From a virus: a DNA stretch of 46,901 bases. The notes below the pieces were generated by a model. It did no database searches. It was given only the letters and a program-made list of their open reading frames with translations, and had not been told where the DNA came from. Of this stretch, positions 1-8,561 are shown piece after piece. Each line of letters opens with the position of its first letter. The first letter of the stretch is position 1. The DNA lies in the IMG/VR virus record IMGVR_UViG_3300027708_000112, positions 1 through 46,901 of that record. One strand, 5' to 3'. The translations under genes and the position numbers were made by a program.

Positions 1-2433
1 ACTAAAAAATTAGTAACAGCATTCAAAGATATAGCAAATATATCAAAGTCTGCCTTTTCGGCTATAAGAGATACTAGTACTGATACTAGTAAATGGGCAG
101 GGTTAATTACATCAACATCAAATGCACTTACACATGTTTCTGGTACTAGTTCAAAAACAGGAATGGCAATTACTCTTTTTATTAAGGGTGTAGAAAGTGC
201 AACCAATGCTTATTTAAAACAAGTTGATGCTCTTAATAATGCATATGATGGATTAGAATCTATCGGGGCAACTGCTAAATTAACCACTGTTGATTTTGAA
301 AACATAGGAACAGAAGCCGGTAGATACATTGAAAATATCGGTAAATTAGGTGATTCTATTGTTAATATTGGACCGGCATTAAGAAATTTAGGTCCTGATA
401 CATCAACTGCGGCAAAACGTTTAGGTAAAATCTTTTCAACACATGATACTCAACTTGAATTTTTACGTTTAGGTGTTAATCCAGATAGAATGCTAGAAAT
501 ACAAAGTGAAGCAATAAAGTATTTGACTGGTTATACTGCACCAATGGAAAACGATGATATAAAAATTAAAAAAGCTACATTAGAATATGCAAAATCATTG
601 ACAGTATTAACATCTATGACTGGGGAAACAAGAGACCAAACTGCCAAAAGACTAGCAGATTTAAGACTTGATGCAACTTATCAAATGCAAAAAACATTGA
701 TGATAAGAAACGGTAATGAAAAAGAAGCTAAAGAAATGGATAAAGCAATGGTAACGTTGGGTACTGTTAGTGCTGACATTGCAAAAGGATTTAGTGACTT
801 CTTAGCAAATGGTCAGGCTACTACTGATGAAGGTAATGCAATGATGTACGTTACCCGTGGTAAAGCACGTGAAATTGCAGAAGGTGTAAAAACCGGCAGA
901 ATTTCTGGAGCTGAAGGTACGAAAATGATTTTAAAATATTATCAAGAGTTTATGCAAAATCAAAAAAAGAATTTGATAATTAGTGATGAATATGCAAAAC
1001 AAACTGGTATTAGTGGCAAAGTATTAGAAAGAACGGATCAAATACTATCTGCAAAGAGTGAAAAGGAAGTCGAAGAATTAATTAAAAATATGGCTGCAAA
1101 AGATGATGACCTTAAGAAAACAGAAGATACTAGACTAGATACTGAAAGAACTGCTGGGCAATTGAAAAATAAACTTGTAGAAAGTTTTGCTGGAATAGCA
1201 TCAACCGTATTTAAATTCTTAATAGGTGTAGTGAGGTCTGTTGCTTACTATGCGGCAGCATCTGGTGCTTGGATATCCGGCGGTGAACTTAAAAATGCAT
1301 TTGAAGAAGTTCAAATAATGTTGGGTGACAAAAATCAGTTAAAGAAAAAACACGATGATATTTCTCTTGAATTAAAACAAGTAGGATTAAAAATTAGAAC
1401 AGTAGAAAGAATTCAAGAAAGAATTACAAAACAAGAAAAAGACATTGAAATACTTGAAAAGGTAAACAAAACTACACCAAATGATCCTGTAGTACAAGCA
1501 ACAATAAAGGCTGCCAAAACCAGATTACAAGAAGAAAAAAATGTAAAACAAACATTATTAGGTAAAGATTCTTATTCGGATCTTGTTGAAAAAAGACAGC
1601 AATTAATGAATAAAGAAGCTAGGGTAAGAAAACAAGGTACTGGATTAGAGGGTCAAGAATATAGAGAAAAAAAGGCAGAACAGCAACAGCTTAATCTTGA
1701 AATTAGAAATCGTACCTCTACTGTAGATATCAGCGAAGCATCAAAATACATTAAATTTACTAGCAGATCCGGTGATCTTGACCATTTTAACATGTTAGCA
1801 AGTAAAAATAAAGAATTGTCACAACGCATAACTTTAATGGCACAAGAGTATTACAACGCTACAAAAGAAAAATTAGAATTAAATTCGTCTTTTCGTACAG
1901 TTGAAGAACAACAAGAATTATACGATGCTTGGGTAAGAAACAACGGTGGACCAAATAATCCTACTGTATACGATAGTAAATTTGGTAAAATTACAACTCC
2001 TATGGATCCTAAAAAGGGATTAGGCCCGCATAATACCGGTCGAGCAGTTGATGTTAATAAAACTCAAGCAGAATACTTAGATAAAAATGGATTTTTAAAG
2101 AAATTTGGACTAAAAAGACCTATACATGACCCAGAGCATCTACAACAACTTAAACAAGGTGGATTAGTTAACGGGTCAAATATGATTGAGATGCATGGAC
2201 GTGAAGCATTAATAGCATTGCGTGACGGGGGAATTCCCATAGATATAGACTCTATGATGCAGGGTAGCGAAACACCACCACCTGCACCTATGACAACTCC
2301 AATACAACAACAAGATGATGGTATTGATTTAAGTTTATTATCGTTTATAAACAATCAATTTGATGAGTTGATATTAAATGTTGAACGAAGCAATATTATT
2401 CATAACGATATAAAAACATACATGGCGGCTTAA
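1..2433 (+). CDS. Probable tail tape-measure protein with C-terminal M15-type peptidase domain (5' partial)
   Basis: The frame is open from base 1, so the ATG at 163 is internal and the gene starts outside the window; 810 residues are visible. The middle is helical and charged (coiled-coil-like), with a hydrophobic stretch near 1190-1290. Near the C terminus there is a D,D-carboxypeptidase/endolysin M15 signature. It consists of SSFRT then EEQQELYDAW (about 1885-1935), HNTGRAVD (2029-2052; His and Asp zinc ligands) and DPEHL (2128-2142; acidic residue three before the last His ligand). It is followed by GGLVNGSNMIEMHGREALIAL, which resembles the GG...G...EA-hydrophobic ending typical of tape-measure proteins. 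Inferred role: sets tail length and may locally open peptidoglycan during DNA entry. T4 itself has gp19, not such a gene, just before gp20. The tape-measure call is likely but not certain; the peptidase call rests on motifs only. Confidence 0.62.
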   Translation, partial: TKKLVTAFKDIANISKSAFSAIRDTSTDTSKWAGLITSTSNALTHVSGTSSKTGMAITLFIKGVESATNAYLKQVDALNNAYDGLESIGATAKLTTVDFENIGTEAGRYIENIGKLGDSIVNIGPALRNLGPDTSTAAKRLGKIFSTHDTQLEFLRLGVNPDRMLEIQSEAIKYLTGYTAPMENDDIKIKKATLEYAKSLTVLTSMTGETRDQTAKRLADLRLDATYQMQKTLMIRNGNEKEAKEMDKAMVTLGTVSADIAKGFSDFLANGQATTDEGNAMMYVTRGKAREIAEGVKTGRISGAEGTKMILKYYQEFMQNQKKNLIISDEYAKQTGISGKVLERTDQILSAKSEKEVEELIKNMAAKDDDLKKTEDTRLDTERTAGQLKNKLVESFAGIASTVFKFLIGVVRSVAYYAAASGAWISGGELKNAFEEVQIMLGDKNQLKKKHDDISLELKQVGLKIRTVERIQERITKQEKDIEILEKVNKTTPNDPVVQATIKAAKTRLQEEKNVKQTLLGKDSYSDLVEKRQQLMNKEARVRKQGTGLEGQEYREKKAEQQQLNLEIRNRTSTVDISEASKYIKFTSRSGDLDHFNMLASKNKELSQRITLMAQEYYNATKEKLELNSSFRTVEEQQELYDAWVRNNGGPNNPTVYDSKFGKITTPMDPKKGLGPHNTGRAVDVNKTQAEYLDKNGFLKKFGLKRPIHDPEHLQQLKQGGLVNGSNMIEMHGREALIALRDGGIPIDIDSMMQGSETPPPAPMTTPIQQQDDGIDLSLLSFINNQFDELILNVERSNIIHNDIKTYMAA

Positions 2434-2437
2434 AAGC

Positions 2438-2443
2438 TAAATA
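2438..2443 (+). promoter_or_regulatory. TAAATA late-promoter-like box directly before gp20
   Basis: GCTAAATAC lies in the 14-nt gap before gp20 and ends 4 nt before the ATG. The T4 late promoter is TATAAATA with the start site about 6 nt downstream of its last base. If that geometry holds, transcription would begin at the start codon. The match lacks the first TA of the consensus. Confidence 0.45.
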
Positions 2444-2447
2444 CTTC

Positions 2448-4226
2448 ATGGCATATAAAAAGCGTTTTTCCGATCCAAATCCAAACGGCATTCTTAGCCC
2501 TATTTCTGGAAGCAACAGCAATAAGGGTAGTTGGAATGGTGGTAGCACATCCGATGGTGGCTACAATAATAATGACTTTGGGTATAAAAATTATCAAAGT
2601 CGCTTACCAGAAGTTTATACTGGTCACCCAAATCGTATTGAGCGTTATAATCAATATGAAATGATGGATGTGGACGCAGAAGTTAATGCATGTTTAGATA
2701 TTATTGCTGAATTCAGTACACAGCGCAACGAACATAATAATACTCCATTTAATGTAGAATACAAAGAAGATCCAACTCCCCATGAAGTTGAAATCATCAC
2801 AAAACAACTACAACAATGGTGTAAACTAAACGAGTTTGACACTAGAGTGTTTAAAGTCTTTAGAAATGCTATCAAATACGGGGATCAGGTTTTCCTACGT
2901 GACCCTGAAAACTTCAAACTATATTGGGTTGACATGACCAAAGTAACAAAAGTCATTGTTAACGAAAGTGAAGGCAAACTTCCGGAACAATATGTTCTTA
3001 AAGATATCAATTTAAACCTACAAAATTTAACTGTAGCACAGAAAGTTTCAACCGATTTTGCAGCCAATCCAAGTACAGGCTTTGGTGGTACAGGTGGCGG
3101 TGGTAGTGCTCAGGGTTATACGGTTCCAAGTATGCCAACAGGTACTGCAGGTAGTCGTTTTGCATTGGGTTTGAACGAAGCAGCCATTGATGCTGAACAT
3201 ATTGTGCATTTAAGTTTAACTGAAGGTCTAGACCGCTTTTGGCCGTTTGGTCAGTCAATACTTGAAAACATTTTTAAAGTCTACAAGCAAAAAGAATTGC
3301 TTGAAGATGCTATTCTTATCTATCGCATAAGTCGTGCACCAGAGCGCAGAGTGTTTAAGATTGACGTTGGTAACATGCCAAGTCATATGGCTATGGCTTT
3401 CGTTGACCGTATTAAGAATGAAATTCATCAAAGACGTATACCTTCAGTACAAGGTGGTACTAGCATTATGGATGCTAGTTATAATCCATTAAGCATCAAC
3501 GAAGATTACTTCTTTCCAGTAACAGCAGACGGGCGTGGTAGCGATGTCACTATGCTACAAGGTGGACAAAATCTTGGTGAAATCGATGACTTAAAGTACT
3601 TTAATAATAGATTAGCACGTGGATTACGTGTTCCAAGTAGTTATTTACCAACAGGTCCTGATGATAGTCAAAACGTATTGAATGACGGACGTGTTGGCAC
3701 AGCAATGATTCAAGAATTTAGATTTAACGAATATTGCAAACGTTTACAGAATTATATCAGCAAAAAGCTAGACGAAGAATTTAAGTTGTTCCTACGTTGG
3801 AGAGGATTCAACATTGAATCAAGCTTATTTGATATTAAATTTAATGAACCACAAAACTTTGCGGCTTATCGTCAAAGCGAATTAGATAAAGACCGTGTCG
3901 CTACGTTCCAAGCTATGGAAGCGTTCCCGTATATCAGTAAGCGTTTTGCTATGAAGCGTTTCCTGGGTATGAGCGAAGAAGAAATCAAAGAAAACGAAGA
4001 AATGTGGGAAGAGGAGCGTGAGGAGCCAGCAGAAACCGAAGTTAAGGGCAGTGACTTACGTAGTATTGGTATAAGTGCAAGCGATTTGGATACTGATGAA
4101 GAAGAAGCTTCTACTTCCGAAGAAAACCCAGAGGGAATGCCACCAGATGTGGCTCCGGGTGTTGCAGGCCCTAATGCAATGCCTGCAGGAGCCGCTGGCG
4201 CCCCGGCAGGCGCACCGTCAATGTAA
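2448..4226 (+). CDS. 20: Portal vertex protein (gp20-like)
   Basis: This 592-residue protein forms the dodecameric portal through which DNA is packaged and to which the tail joins. The gp20 family core is clear. Near residues 60-110 lie the NQYEMMDVDAEVNACLD and IIAEFS segments, which suit the helical wing. RAPERRVFKIDVGN lies near residue 295. GRGSDVTMLQGGQNLGEIDD with YFNNRLARGLRVPSSYL lies near residues 362-400. It is somewhat longer than T4 gp20 (524 residues). The extra length includes a Gly/Ser-rich loop (about 3073-3125) and an acidic then Pro/Ala/Gly-rich tail. The start follows the preceding stop by 14 nt and has no Shine-Dalgarno; a TAAATA box ends 4 nt before the ATG. It heads the conserved T4-type capsid gene order. 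Confidence 0.97.
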   Translation: MAYKKRFSDPNPNGILSPISGSNSNKGSWNGGSTSDGGYNNNDFGYKNYQSRLPEVYTGHPNRIERYNQYEMMDVDAEVNACLDIIAEFSTQRNEHNNTPFNVEYKEDPTPHEVEIITKQLQQWCKLNEFDTRVFKVFRNAIKYGDQVFLRDPENFKLYWVDMTKVTKVIVNESEGKLPEQYVLKDINLNLQNLTVAQKVSTDFAANPSTGFGGTGGGGSAQGYTVPSMPTGTAGSRFALGLNEAAIDAEHIVHLSLTEGLDRFWPFGQSILENIFKVYKQKELLEDAILIYRISRAPERRVFKIDVGNMPSHMAMAFVDRIKNEIHQRRIPSVQGGTSIMDASYNPLSINEDYFFPVTADGRGSDVTMLQGGQNLGEIDDLKYFNNRLARGLRVPSSYLPTGPDDSQNVLNDGRVGTAMIQEFRFNEYCKRLQNYISKKLDEEFKLFLRWRGFNIESSLFDIKFNEPQNFAAYRQSELDKDRVATFQAMEAFPYISKRFAMKRFLGMSEEEIKENEEMWEEEREEPAETEVKGSDLRSIGISASDLDTDEEEASTSEENPEGMPPDVAPGVAGPNAMPAGAAGAPAGAPSM

Positions 4227-4234
4227 GATAAATA
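4227..4234 (+). promoter_or_regulatory. GATAAATA late-promoter-like box
   Basis: GATAAATA begins immediately after the gp20 stop codon and ends 5 nt before the ATG at 4240. It matches the T4-type late promoter in 7 of 8 positions. There is no Shine-Dalgarno between it and the start, so a leaderless or nearly leaderless message is possible. Confidence 0.5.
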
Positions 4235-4239
4235 ATTGT

Positions 4240-4467
4240 ATGAAATTATTTGAAATGTTCGATCCAGCTATACAGGGTTATCAAGACGAAAAAGATGATA
4301 ACAGCAAACCTAAATGGAAAGAAAGCCGTAAGACTAAACTTACATTACGTCAAATAAGAAAGTTACGTAAAATGCGTGAAGTACGTGACTATGAAAGAAC
4401 GCAAAATCTTAAAAAAGTACGCAAACAATATAAGCCCGTAGCAGAGCCTGCGGCGCCAGCAATGTAA
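4240..4467 (+). CDS. Small basic protein between portal and core genes (gp67-position protein)
   Basis: This 75-residue protein starts MKLFEMFDPAIQGYQDEK and is rich in Lys and Arg (KLTLRQIRKLRKMREVRDYER). The frame is open further upstream to 4075, but that part overlaps the 3' end of the portal gene, so the ATG at 4240, just after the portal stop, is the sensible start. T4 has the small prohead core gene 67 at this place. T4 gp67 is acidic whereas this product is basic, so equivalence is positional only. Similar small basic proteins sit here in aquatic T4-like phages. It may be a core or DNA-contacting component of the prohead (inference). Confidence 0.75.
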   Translation: MKLFEMFDPAIQGYQDEKDDNSKPKWKESRKTKLTLRQIRKLRKMREVRDYERTQNLKKVRKQYKPVAEPAAPAM

Positions 4468-4491
4468 TAGATTTGTCATAAAAATCTATTA
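4465..4491 (+). terminator. AT-rich hairpin overlapping a stop codon
   Basis: A perfect 10-bp inverted repeat (TAATAGATTT, 4465-4474, and its complement, 4482-4491) with a 7-nt loop overlaps the TAA of the small basic gene. It has only two G-C pairs and no U-tract, so it is at best a weak terminator. It could be an mRNA-processing or stability element instead. Confidence 0.3.
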
Positions 4492-4532
4492 TCTTAGATA
4501 AAAACGTAAAAAAATAGCAGTTAATCAGTCGT

Positions 4533-4552
4533 TTTAGTACCCACGTACTAAA
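4533..4552 (+). promoter_or_regulatory. 8-bp dyad overlapping a promoter box
   Basis: TTTAGTAC (4533-4540) and GTACTAAA (4545-4552) form a perfect inverted repeat around a 4-nt CCAC spacer. Its right arm shares 4 nt with the TAAATA box at 4549-4554. The position would suit an operator or a small RNA hairpin; no function is shown. Confidence 0.35.
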
Positions 4553-4554
4553 TA
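4549..4554 (+). promoter_or_regulatory. TAAATA late-promoter-like box before the core protein gene
   Basis: ACTAAATA lies 34 nt before the ATG at 4589, leaving room for a leader of about 30 nt that contains the AGGAGA ribosome-binding site. It would drive the core, protease, scaffold and capsid genes up to the terminator at 8514. Confidence 0.45.
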
Positions 4555-4588
4555 ATCTTACAAAGCCATTCTTATAGGAGAACAAACA

Positions 4589-5485
4589 ATGGATAATAGA
4601 AAATTTGAACAACTTATTGATTTAATTATCAATGAGAATGAAGAACAAGCTAAAGCATTGTTTCATGATATCGTAGTTGAAAAAAGCCGCGAAATCTATG
4701 AATCAATGATGGATGAAGAATTAGAAGAAGGTTATACCGTAAGCGTTCAGGAAACAAATGACGATATGGAAGAATCTGACCAAGTTGGCGACATGATGGA
4801 CGAAGTTGAAGGTGATATGACCGGTCAAGCTATGTCCGAAGAAGATGATGAGTTTGCTGACATTGACATGGATGACGAAGAAGATGATATGGATCACGAA
4901 GAATTCGGCGGCGATGATGACATGGAAATGGGCGGCGAAGAAGATTTAGAAGACCGTGTAGTTGATTTAGAAGATAAACTAGACGAATTAATGGCTGAAT
5001 TCGAAGAACTAATGGGTCACGAAGAAGGCGAAGAAGATATGGGCGATGAAGAAGGTGAAGAAGATTCCGGCGATGATGAAATGATGGAAGCTGAAGAATC
5101 TGATGACGAAGGTGAAGATCCTTTAGAAGAATCTGTTCAGTTGAAGAAAGTTCCTGGCTTATATGGCAGTAACATCGGCGGTGATGACGGTGACAACGTA
5201 AGAAGTATCGCATTGACAAAACCAAAGATTATTCAAACTGGTGCTAAGCCAATTTCAATGGGTAGCCAAGAAGCCGGTAAAGGTGGTACACACGGTGGTT
5301 TACTAAAGCCAACATCTAAAACTATTCCTGGTACATATAAAAATGCTCCAGGTGGCAAGAACTTCAGCGAAAAAGGCGAATCTGTAGCTAAGCCAGCAAA
5401 TGGCAAGGGCAAAGAAGGTCAGAACAATAAATCTATTGTAGGCGAATCTAAAAAGTCTACAAAACAAGTTATCAAAAGAAGATAA
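4589..5485 (+). CDS. 68: Acidic prohead core protein (gp68-like)
   Basis: This 298-residue protein has a helical N terminus (FEQLIDLIINENEEQAKALF, then VVEKSREIYESMMDEE). A very acidic Asp/Glu/Met/Gly-rich middle follows (about residues 45-180), containing a short heptad-like segment (DRVVDLEDKLDELMAEFEEL). The C-terminal 110 residues are basic, Gly- and Lys-rich and probably disordered. It lies between portal and protease genes, where T4 carries core genes 67 and 68. Function as an internal scaffold of the prohead is inferred from position and composition. It is about twice as long as T4 gp68 (141 residues). The start is supported by AGGAGA 7 nt upstream. Confidence 0.65.
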   Translation: MDNRKFEQLIDLIINENEEQAKALFHDIVVEKSREIYESMMDEELEEGYTVSVQETNDDMEESDQVGDMMDEVEGDMTGQAMSEEDDEFADIDMDDEEDDMDHEEFGGDDDMEMGGEEDLEDRVVDLEDKLDELMAEFEELMGHEEGEEDMGDEEGEEDSGDDEMMEAEESDDEGEDPLEESVQLKKVPGLYGSNIGGDDGDNVRSIALTKPKIIQTGAKPISMGSQEAGKGGTHGGLLKPTSKTIPGTYKNAPGGKNFSEKGESVAKPANGKGKEGQNNKSIVGESKKSTKQVIKRR

Positions 5486-5497
5486 GGACTGAGAGCA

Positions 5498-6133
5498 ATG
5501 GCTTTGTATCTTAGAGAAAACCTCACTTTCGACCGTGCTAGTATGGTGGTTGAAAGTACGGGTGAAGGTAGTTTAAAGAGCCTTTACATGAAAGGCATCT
5601 TTATCCAGGGTGGGGTACGCAACGCTAATGAGCGTGTGTATCCTGTTTCTGAGATTGAATCTGCTGTAGATACTCTAAATGAACAAATCAAAGAAGGTCA
5701 TTCAGTTCTAGGTGAAGTGGATCACCCAGATGATTTGAAAATTAATTTAGACCGCGTGTCACATATGATTACTAATATGTGGATGGACGGACCAAATGGT
5801 TTCGGCAAATTAAAAATTTTACCAACTCCAATGGGACAATTAGTGTCTACCATGTTGGAGAGTGGTGTCAAACTAGGCGTATCTAGCAGAGGAAGCGGTA
5901 ACGTAGACGATGGTAGTGGCCGTGTTAGTGACTTTGAAATAGTCACTGTGGATATTGTTGCTCAACCGAGCGCACCTAATGCTTATCCTAAAGCAATCTA
6001 TGAAGGTCTTATGAATATGAGAAATGGTCATAGAATGTTAGATGTAGCAAAAGACGCACAGAGTAATAGTAAGGTTCAGAGATATCTAAAAGAGGAAGTA
6101 ACTCGCCTCATTAGAGACCTCAAAATTAAATAA
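5498..6133 (+). CDS. 21: Prohead core protease (gp21-like)
   Basis: This 211-residue serine protease belongs to the T4 gp21 / herpesvirus assemblin-like group and matches T4 gp21 in length (212). It assembles in the prohead core and cleaves scaffold, core and capsid precursors after a (Leu/Ile)-x-Glu type site. The family's two hallmark segments are visible: GEVDHPDD with the catalytic His at residue 76, and LGVSSRGSG with the nucleophile at Ser129 or Ser130. IVTVDIVAQPSAPNA follows, as is usual. It starts 12 nt after the core gene, with an AAGGA site, and is followed by the scaffold gene, its expected substrate. Confidence 0.95.
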   Translation: MALYLRENLTFDRASMVVESTGEGSLKSLYMKGIFIQGGVRNANERVYPVSEIESAVDTLNEQIKEGHSVLGEVDHPDDLKINLDRVSHMITNMWMDGPNGFGKLKILPTPMGQLVSTMLESGVKLGVSSRGSGNVDDGSGRVSDFEIVTVDIVAQPSAPNAYPKAIYEGLMNMRNGHRMLDVAKDAQSNSKVQRYLKEEVTRLIRDLKIK

Positions 6134-6145
6134 AGGGAAAAAGAT

Positions 6146-7246
6146 ATGCTAGACGCTATCAAACCATTACTTGAATCTGGAATCATCAATGAAGAAACAA
6201 GCATCGCTATAAACGAAGCTTGGGAAACTAAATTGAATGAAGCTAAGGAACAAGTACGTGCTGAATTACGTGAAGAATTCGCACAACGTTATGAACACGA
6301 CAAAGATGTAATGGTCGAAGCCCTTGACAAGATGGTTACCAATGGTCTTTCAGAAGAAATTCAAGAATTTCAACATGAAAGACAAGCAATGAATGAAGAC
6401 CGTGTTAAAGCACAAATGAAGCTACGTGAAAGCGCAGGAAAATTCAATAATTTTATGGTTGAGAAATTAGCCGAAGAAATTAAAGAATTGCGTTCTGACC
6501 GTCAGATTCAAAAAGAAAGTCAACAAAAATTAGAACAATTTATCGTTCATGCTCTTGCCCGCGAAATTAAAGAATTCGCACAAGACAAGCAAGCAGTTGT
6601 TGAAGCTAAGGTTAAGTTAGTTGCTGAAGGTCGCAAACAACTAGAATCTCTTAAAGCAAAATTTGTATCAGAATCAGCTAAAAGAATGAATACAGTTGTT
6701 AGCACACATCTTAAAGGTGAAATTGGCCAATTGAAAGAAGATATCAAAATCGCACGTGAGAATGATTTTGGTCGCCGTATATTTGAATCATATGCAAGCG
6801 AGTTCAGTGCTACTCATTTAAATGAGAAAGCTGACACACGTAATCTAATGATGCAAATTCAAGAAAAGGATCAGAAATTAGCTGAATCCTATCAATCAAT
6901 GAAGAAAGCAAAAGCATTGGTTGAAAGTAAAGAACGTGAAGTTCGTGTTATCAAAGAATCTAATCAACGTGAAAAAATAATGGGCGAGTTATTAGCCACA
7001 TTAAACGAAGAAAAAGCTTCATTGATGAAGAACTTACTAGAAGGCACTCAAACACCTCGTCTGAAGACCGCCTTTGATAAGTATCTACCCGCAGTGCTTA
7101 ATAACATTACTGAAAAGAAAGAGCCTAAAAAGCCTATGCTTTCAGAAAGTGTTAGAGCAGTTACAGGTGATAAATCTGCCGCAAAACAAGTTGAAGTTGA
7201 AGACCGTGATAACGTAATCGACCTTAGACGTTTGGCAGGGCTCTAA
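6146..7246 (+). CDS. 22: Prohead scaffold protein (gp22-like)
   Basis: This 366-residue protein is almost entirely charged alpha-helix or coiled coil, rich in Glu, Lys and Gln. It repeats the pattern VEKLAEEIKELRSDRQ / HALAREIKEFAQDKQ / STHLKGEIGQLKEDIK. The N terminus MLDAIKPLLESGIINEE resembles gp22-family starts in aquatic T4-like phages. It would form the bulk of the internal core around which gp23 assembles, and be degraded by gp21 before packaging. It is about 100 residues longer than T4 gp22 (269). An AAGGGA site precedes the start. Position between protease and capsid genes makes the call strong. Confidence 0.9.
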   Translation: MLDAIKPLLESGIINEETSIAINEAWETKLNEAKEQVRAELREEFAQRYEHDKDVMVEALDKMVTNGLSEEIQEFQHERQAMNEDRVKAQMKLRESAGKFNNFMVEKLAEEIKELRSDRQIQKESQQKLEQFIVHALAREIKEFAQDKQAVVEAKVKLVAEGRKQLESLKAKFVSESAKRMNTVVSTHLKGEIGQLKEDIKIARENDFGRRIFESYASEFSATHLNEKADTRNLMMQIQEKDQKLAESYQSMKKAKALVESKEREVRVIKESNQREKIMGELLATLNEEKASLMKNLLEGTQTPRLKTAFDKYLPAVLNNITEKKEPKKPMLSESVRAVTGDKSAAKQVEVEDRDNVIDLRRLAGL

Positions 7247-7275
7247 ACAAAAGACATTATTAGGAGAATATTAAC

Positions 7276-8472
7276 ATGTCACAAGTTCTATTAGAAAGCC
7301 GTTGGGACGAGACCAAAGAAGCCCTACTTGAAGGTCTTAAGGGTACTCGCCGCTCAACAATGGGTGTAATCTTAGAAAACACTCGCAAGTCACTATTGAA
7401 AGAATCTGTTGCTGGTACAACCACAGCAGGCAATATTGCAACACTTAATCGTGTTATTCTTCCAGTTATCCGTCGTGTAATGCCAACAGTTATTGCTAAC
7501 GAGTTGGTAGGCGTTCAGCCAATGACAGGTCCAGTTGGTCAAATTCATACATTGCGTGTACGTTATGCTTCTAGCTTAACAGACAACAGTGCAGCCAACA
7601 CAAGCATTCAAGCTGGTGAAGAAGCATTGAGCCCATTCAAAATTGCTCAAGCATATTCTACAATGACTAAAGATGGTAGCCCATCTACAGGCTATACTGG
7701 TAACAACACAGCGACTTTAGAAGGTAATGGCGGTAAGCAAATTTCCGTACAGATTCTACGTCAAGCTGTTGAAGCTAAGTCACGTAAATTGCAAGCACGT
7801 TGGACATTTGAGGCAGCACAAGATGCACAGTCTCAACATGGTATTGACGTTGAAGCAGAAATCATGGCCGCACTTGCACAAGAAATCACTGCTGAAATCG
7901 ACCAAGAGATTCTTTTATCTCTACGTACTTTAGCAACAACAGAGTACACATTCAACCAAGCTACAGTAAGTGGTACAGCTACTTACGTTGGTGACGAACA
8001 TGCTGCTTTAGCTGTTCTAATCAATCGTGTTGCTAACTTGATTGCACAACGCACTCGCCGTGGTGCTGGTAATTGGGCAGTTGTTTCATCTGCTAGTTTA
8101 ACAGTTCTACAATCTGCTACAACATCTGCATTTGCACGTACAACAGAAGGTACATTCGAAGCTCCTACAAATACTAAGTTTGTTGGTACATTGAATGGCG
8201 CTATGCGTGTATTCGTTGACTCTTATGCACCTGACACTACACCAGTATTGGTTGGTTATAAAGGTTCTAGCGAGACAGACGCGGCAGCATTCTATTGCCC
8301 ATACATTCCGTTGATGAGCAGTGGTGTTGTTCTAGATCCATCAACATTCGAACCAGTCGTATCATTCATGACACGTTATGGTTACATCGAATTGACAAAT
8401 ACTGCATCATCTTTTGGTAATGCGGCTGACTACGTTGGTGAGATTGCTGTAAGCAACCTAACATTCCAATAA
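7276..8472 (+). CDS. 23: Major capsid protein (gp23-like)
   Basis: This 398-residue protein would form the hexamers of the head shell. The family core is clear: PVIRRVMPTVIANELVGVQP followed by MTGPVGQIHTLRVRY, and later a helical AEIMAALAQEITAEIDQEIL. It is shorter than T4 gp23 (521). gp21 cuts after Leu/Ile-x-Glu; candidate sites are ILE34 and LKE43, which would give a propeptide of 34-43 residues against 65 in T4. TAGGAG (about 7260) is a strong ribosome-binding site, fitting high expression. An intrinsic terminator follows. Confidence 0.97.
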   Translation: MSQVLLESRWDETKEALLEGLKGTRRSTMGVILENTRKSLLKESVAGTTTAGNIATLNRVILPVIRRVMPTVIANELVGVQPMTGPVGQIHTLRVRYASSLTDNSAANTSIQAGEEALSPFKIAQAYSTMTKDGSPSTGYTGNNTATLEGNGGKQISVQILRQAVEAKSRKLQARWTFEAAQDAQSQHGIDVEAEIMAALAQEITAEIDQEILLSLRTLATTEYTFNQATVSGTATYVGDEHAALAVLINRVANLIAQRTRRGAGNWAVVSSASLTVLQSATTSAFARTTEGTFEAPTNTKFVGTLNGAMRVFVDSYAPDTTPVLVGYKGSSETDAAAFYCPYIPLMSSGVVLDPSTFEPVVSFMTRYGYIELTNTASSFGNAADYVGEIAVSNLTFQ

Positions 8473-8513
8473 TCGGAATTGAAACTTTTTACCCTCGGGA
8501 TGGGAAGTTACTT

Positions 8514-8537
8514 AAAGGGCTCTTAGGAGCCTTTTTT
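8514..8537 (+). terminator. Intrinsic terminator after gp23
   Basis: The stem GGCTC (8518-8522) / GAGCC (8527-8531) with loop TTAG is extended by a G-T and three A-T pairs. A run of six T (8532-8537) follows. This is a classical rho-independent terminator and the only convincing one in the window; it separates the capsid module from the fibre region. Confidence 0.85.
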
Positions 8538-8561
8538 GTTGGGCATCTGTTTGCTAATAAT

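Noticed and set aside
4075-4239. Upstream extension of the small basic gene to an ATG at 4075
   Set aside because: That part overlaps the portal coding sequence in another frame; the ATG at 4240 follows the portal stop and gives the family-like N terminus.
8482-8509. Possible second hairpin upstream of the gp23 terminator (AACTT ... AAGTT with CCC/GGG)
   Set aside because: It needs an asymmetric 4-nt bulge and has no U-tract; the hairpin at 8514-8537 explains termination.
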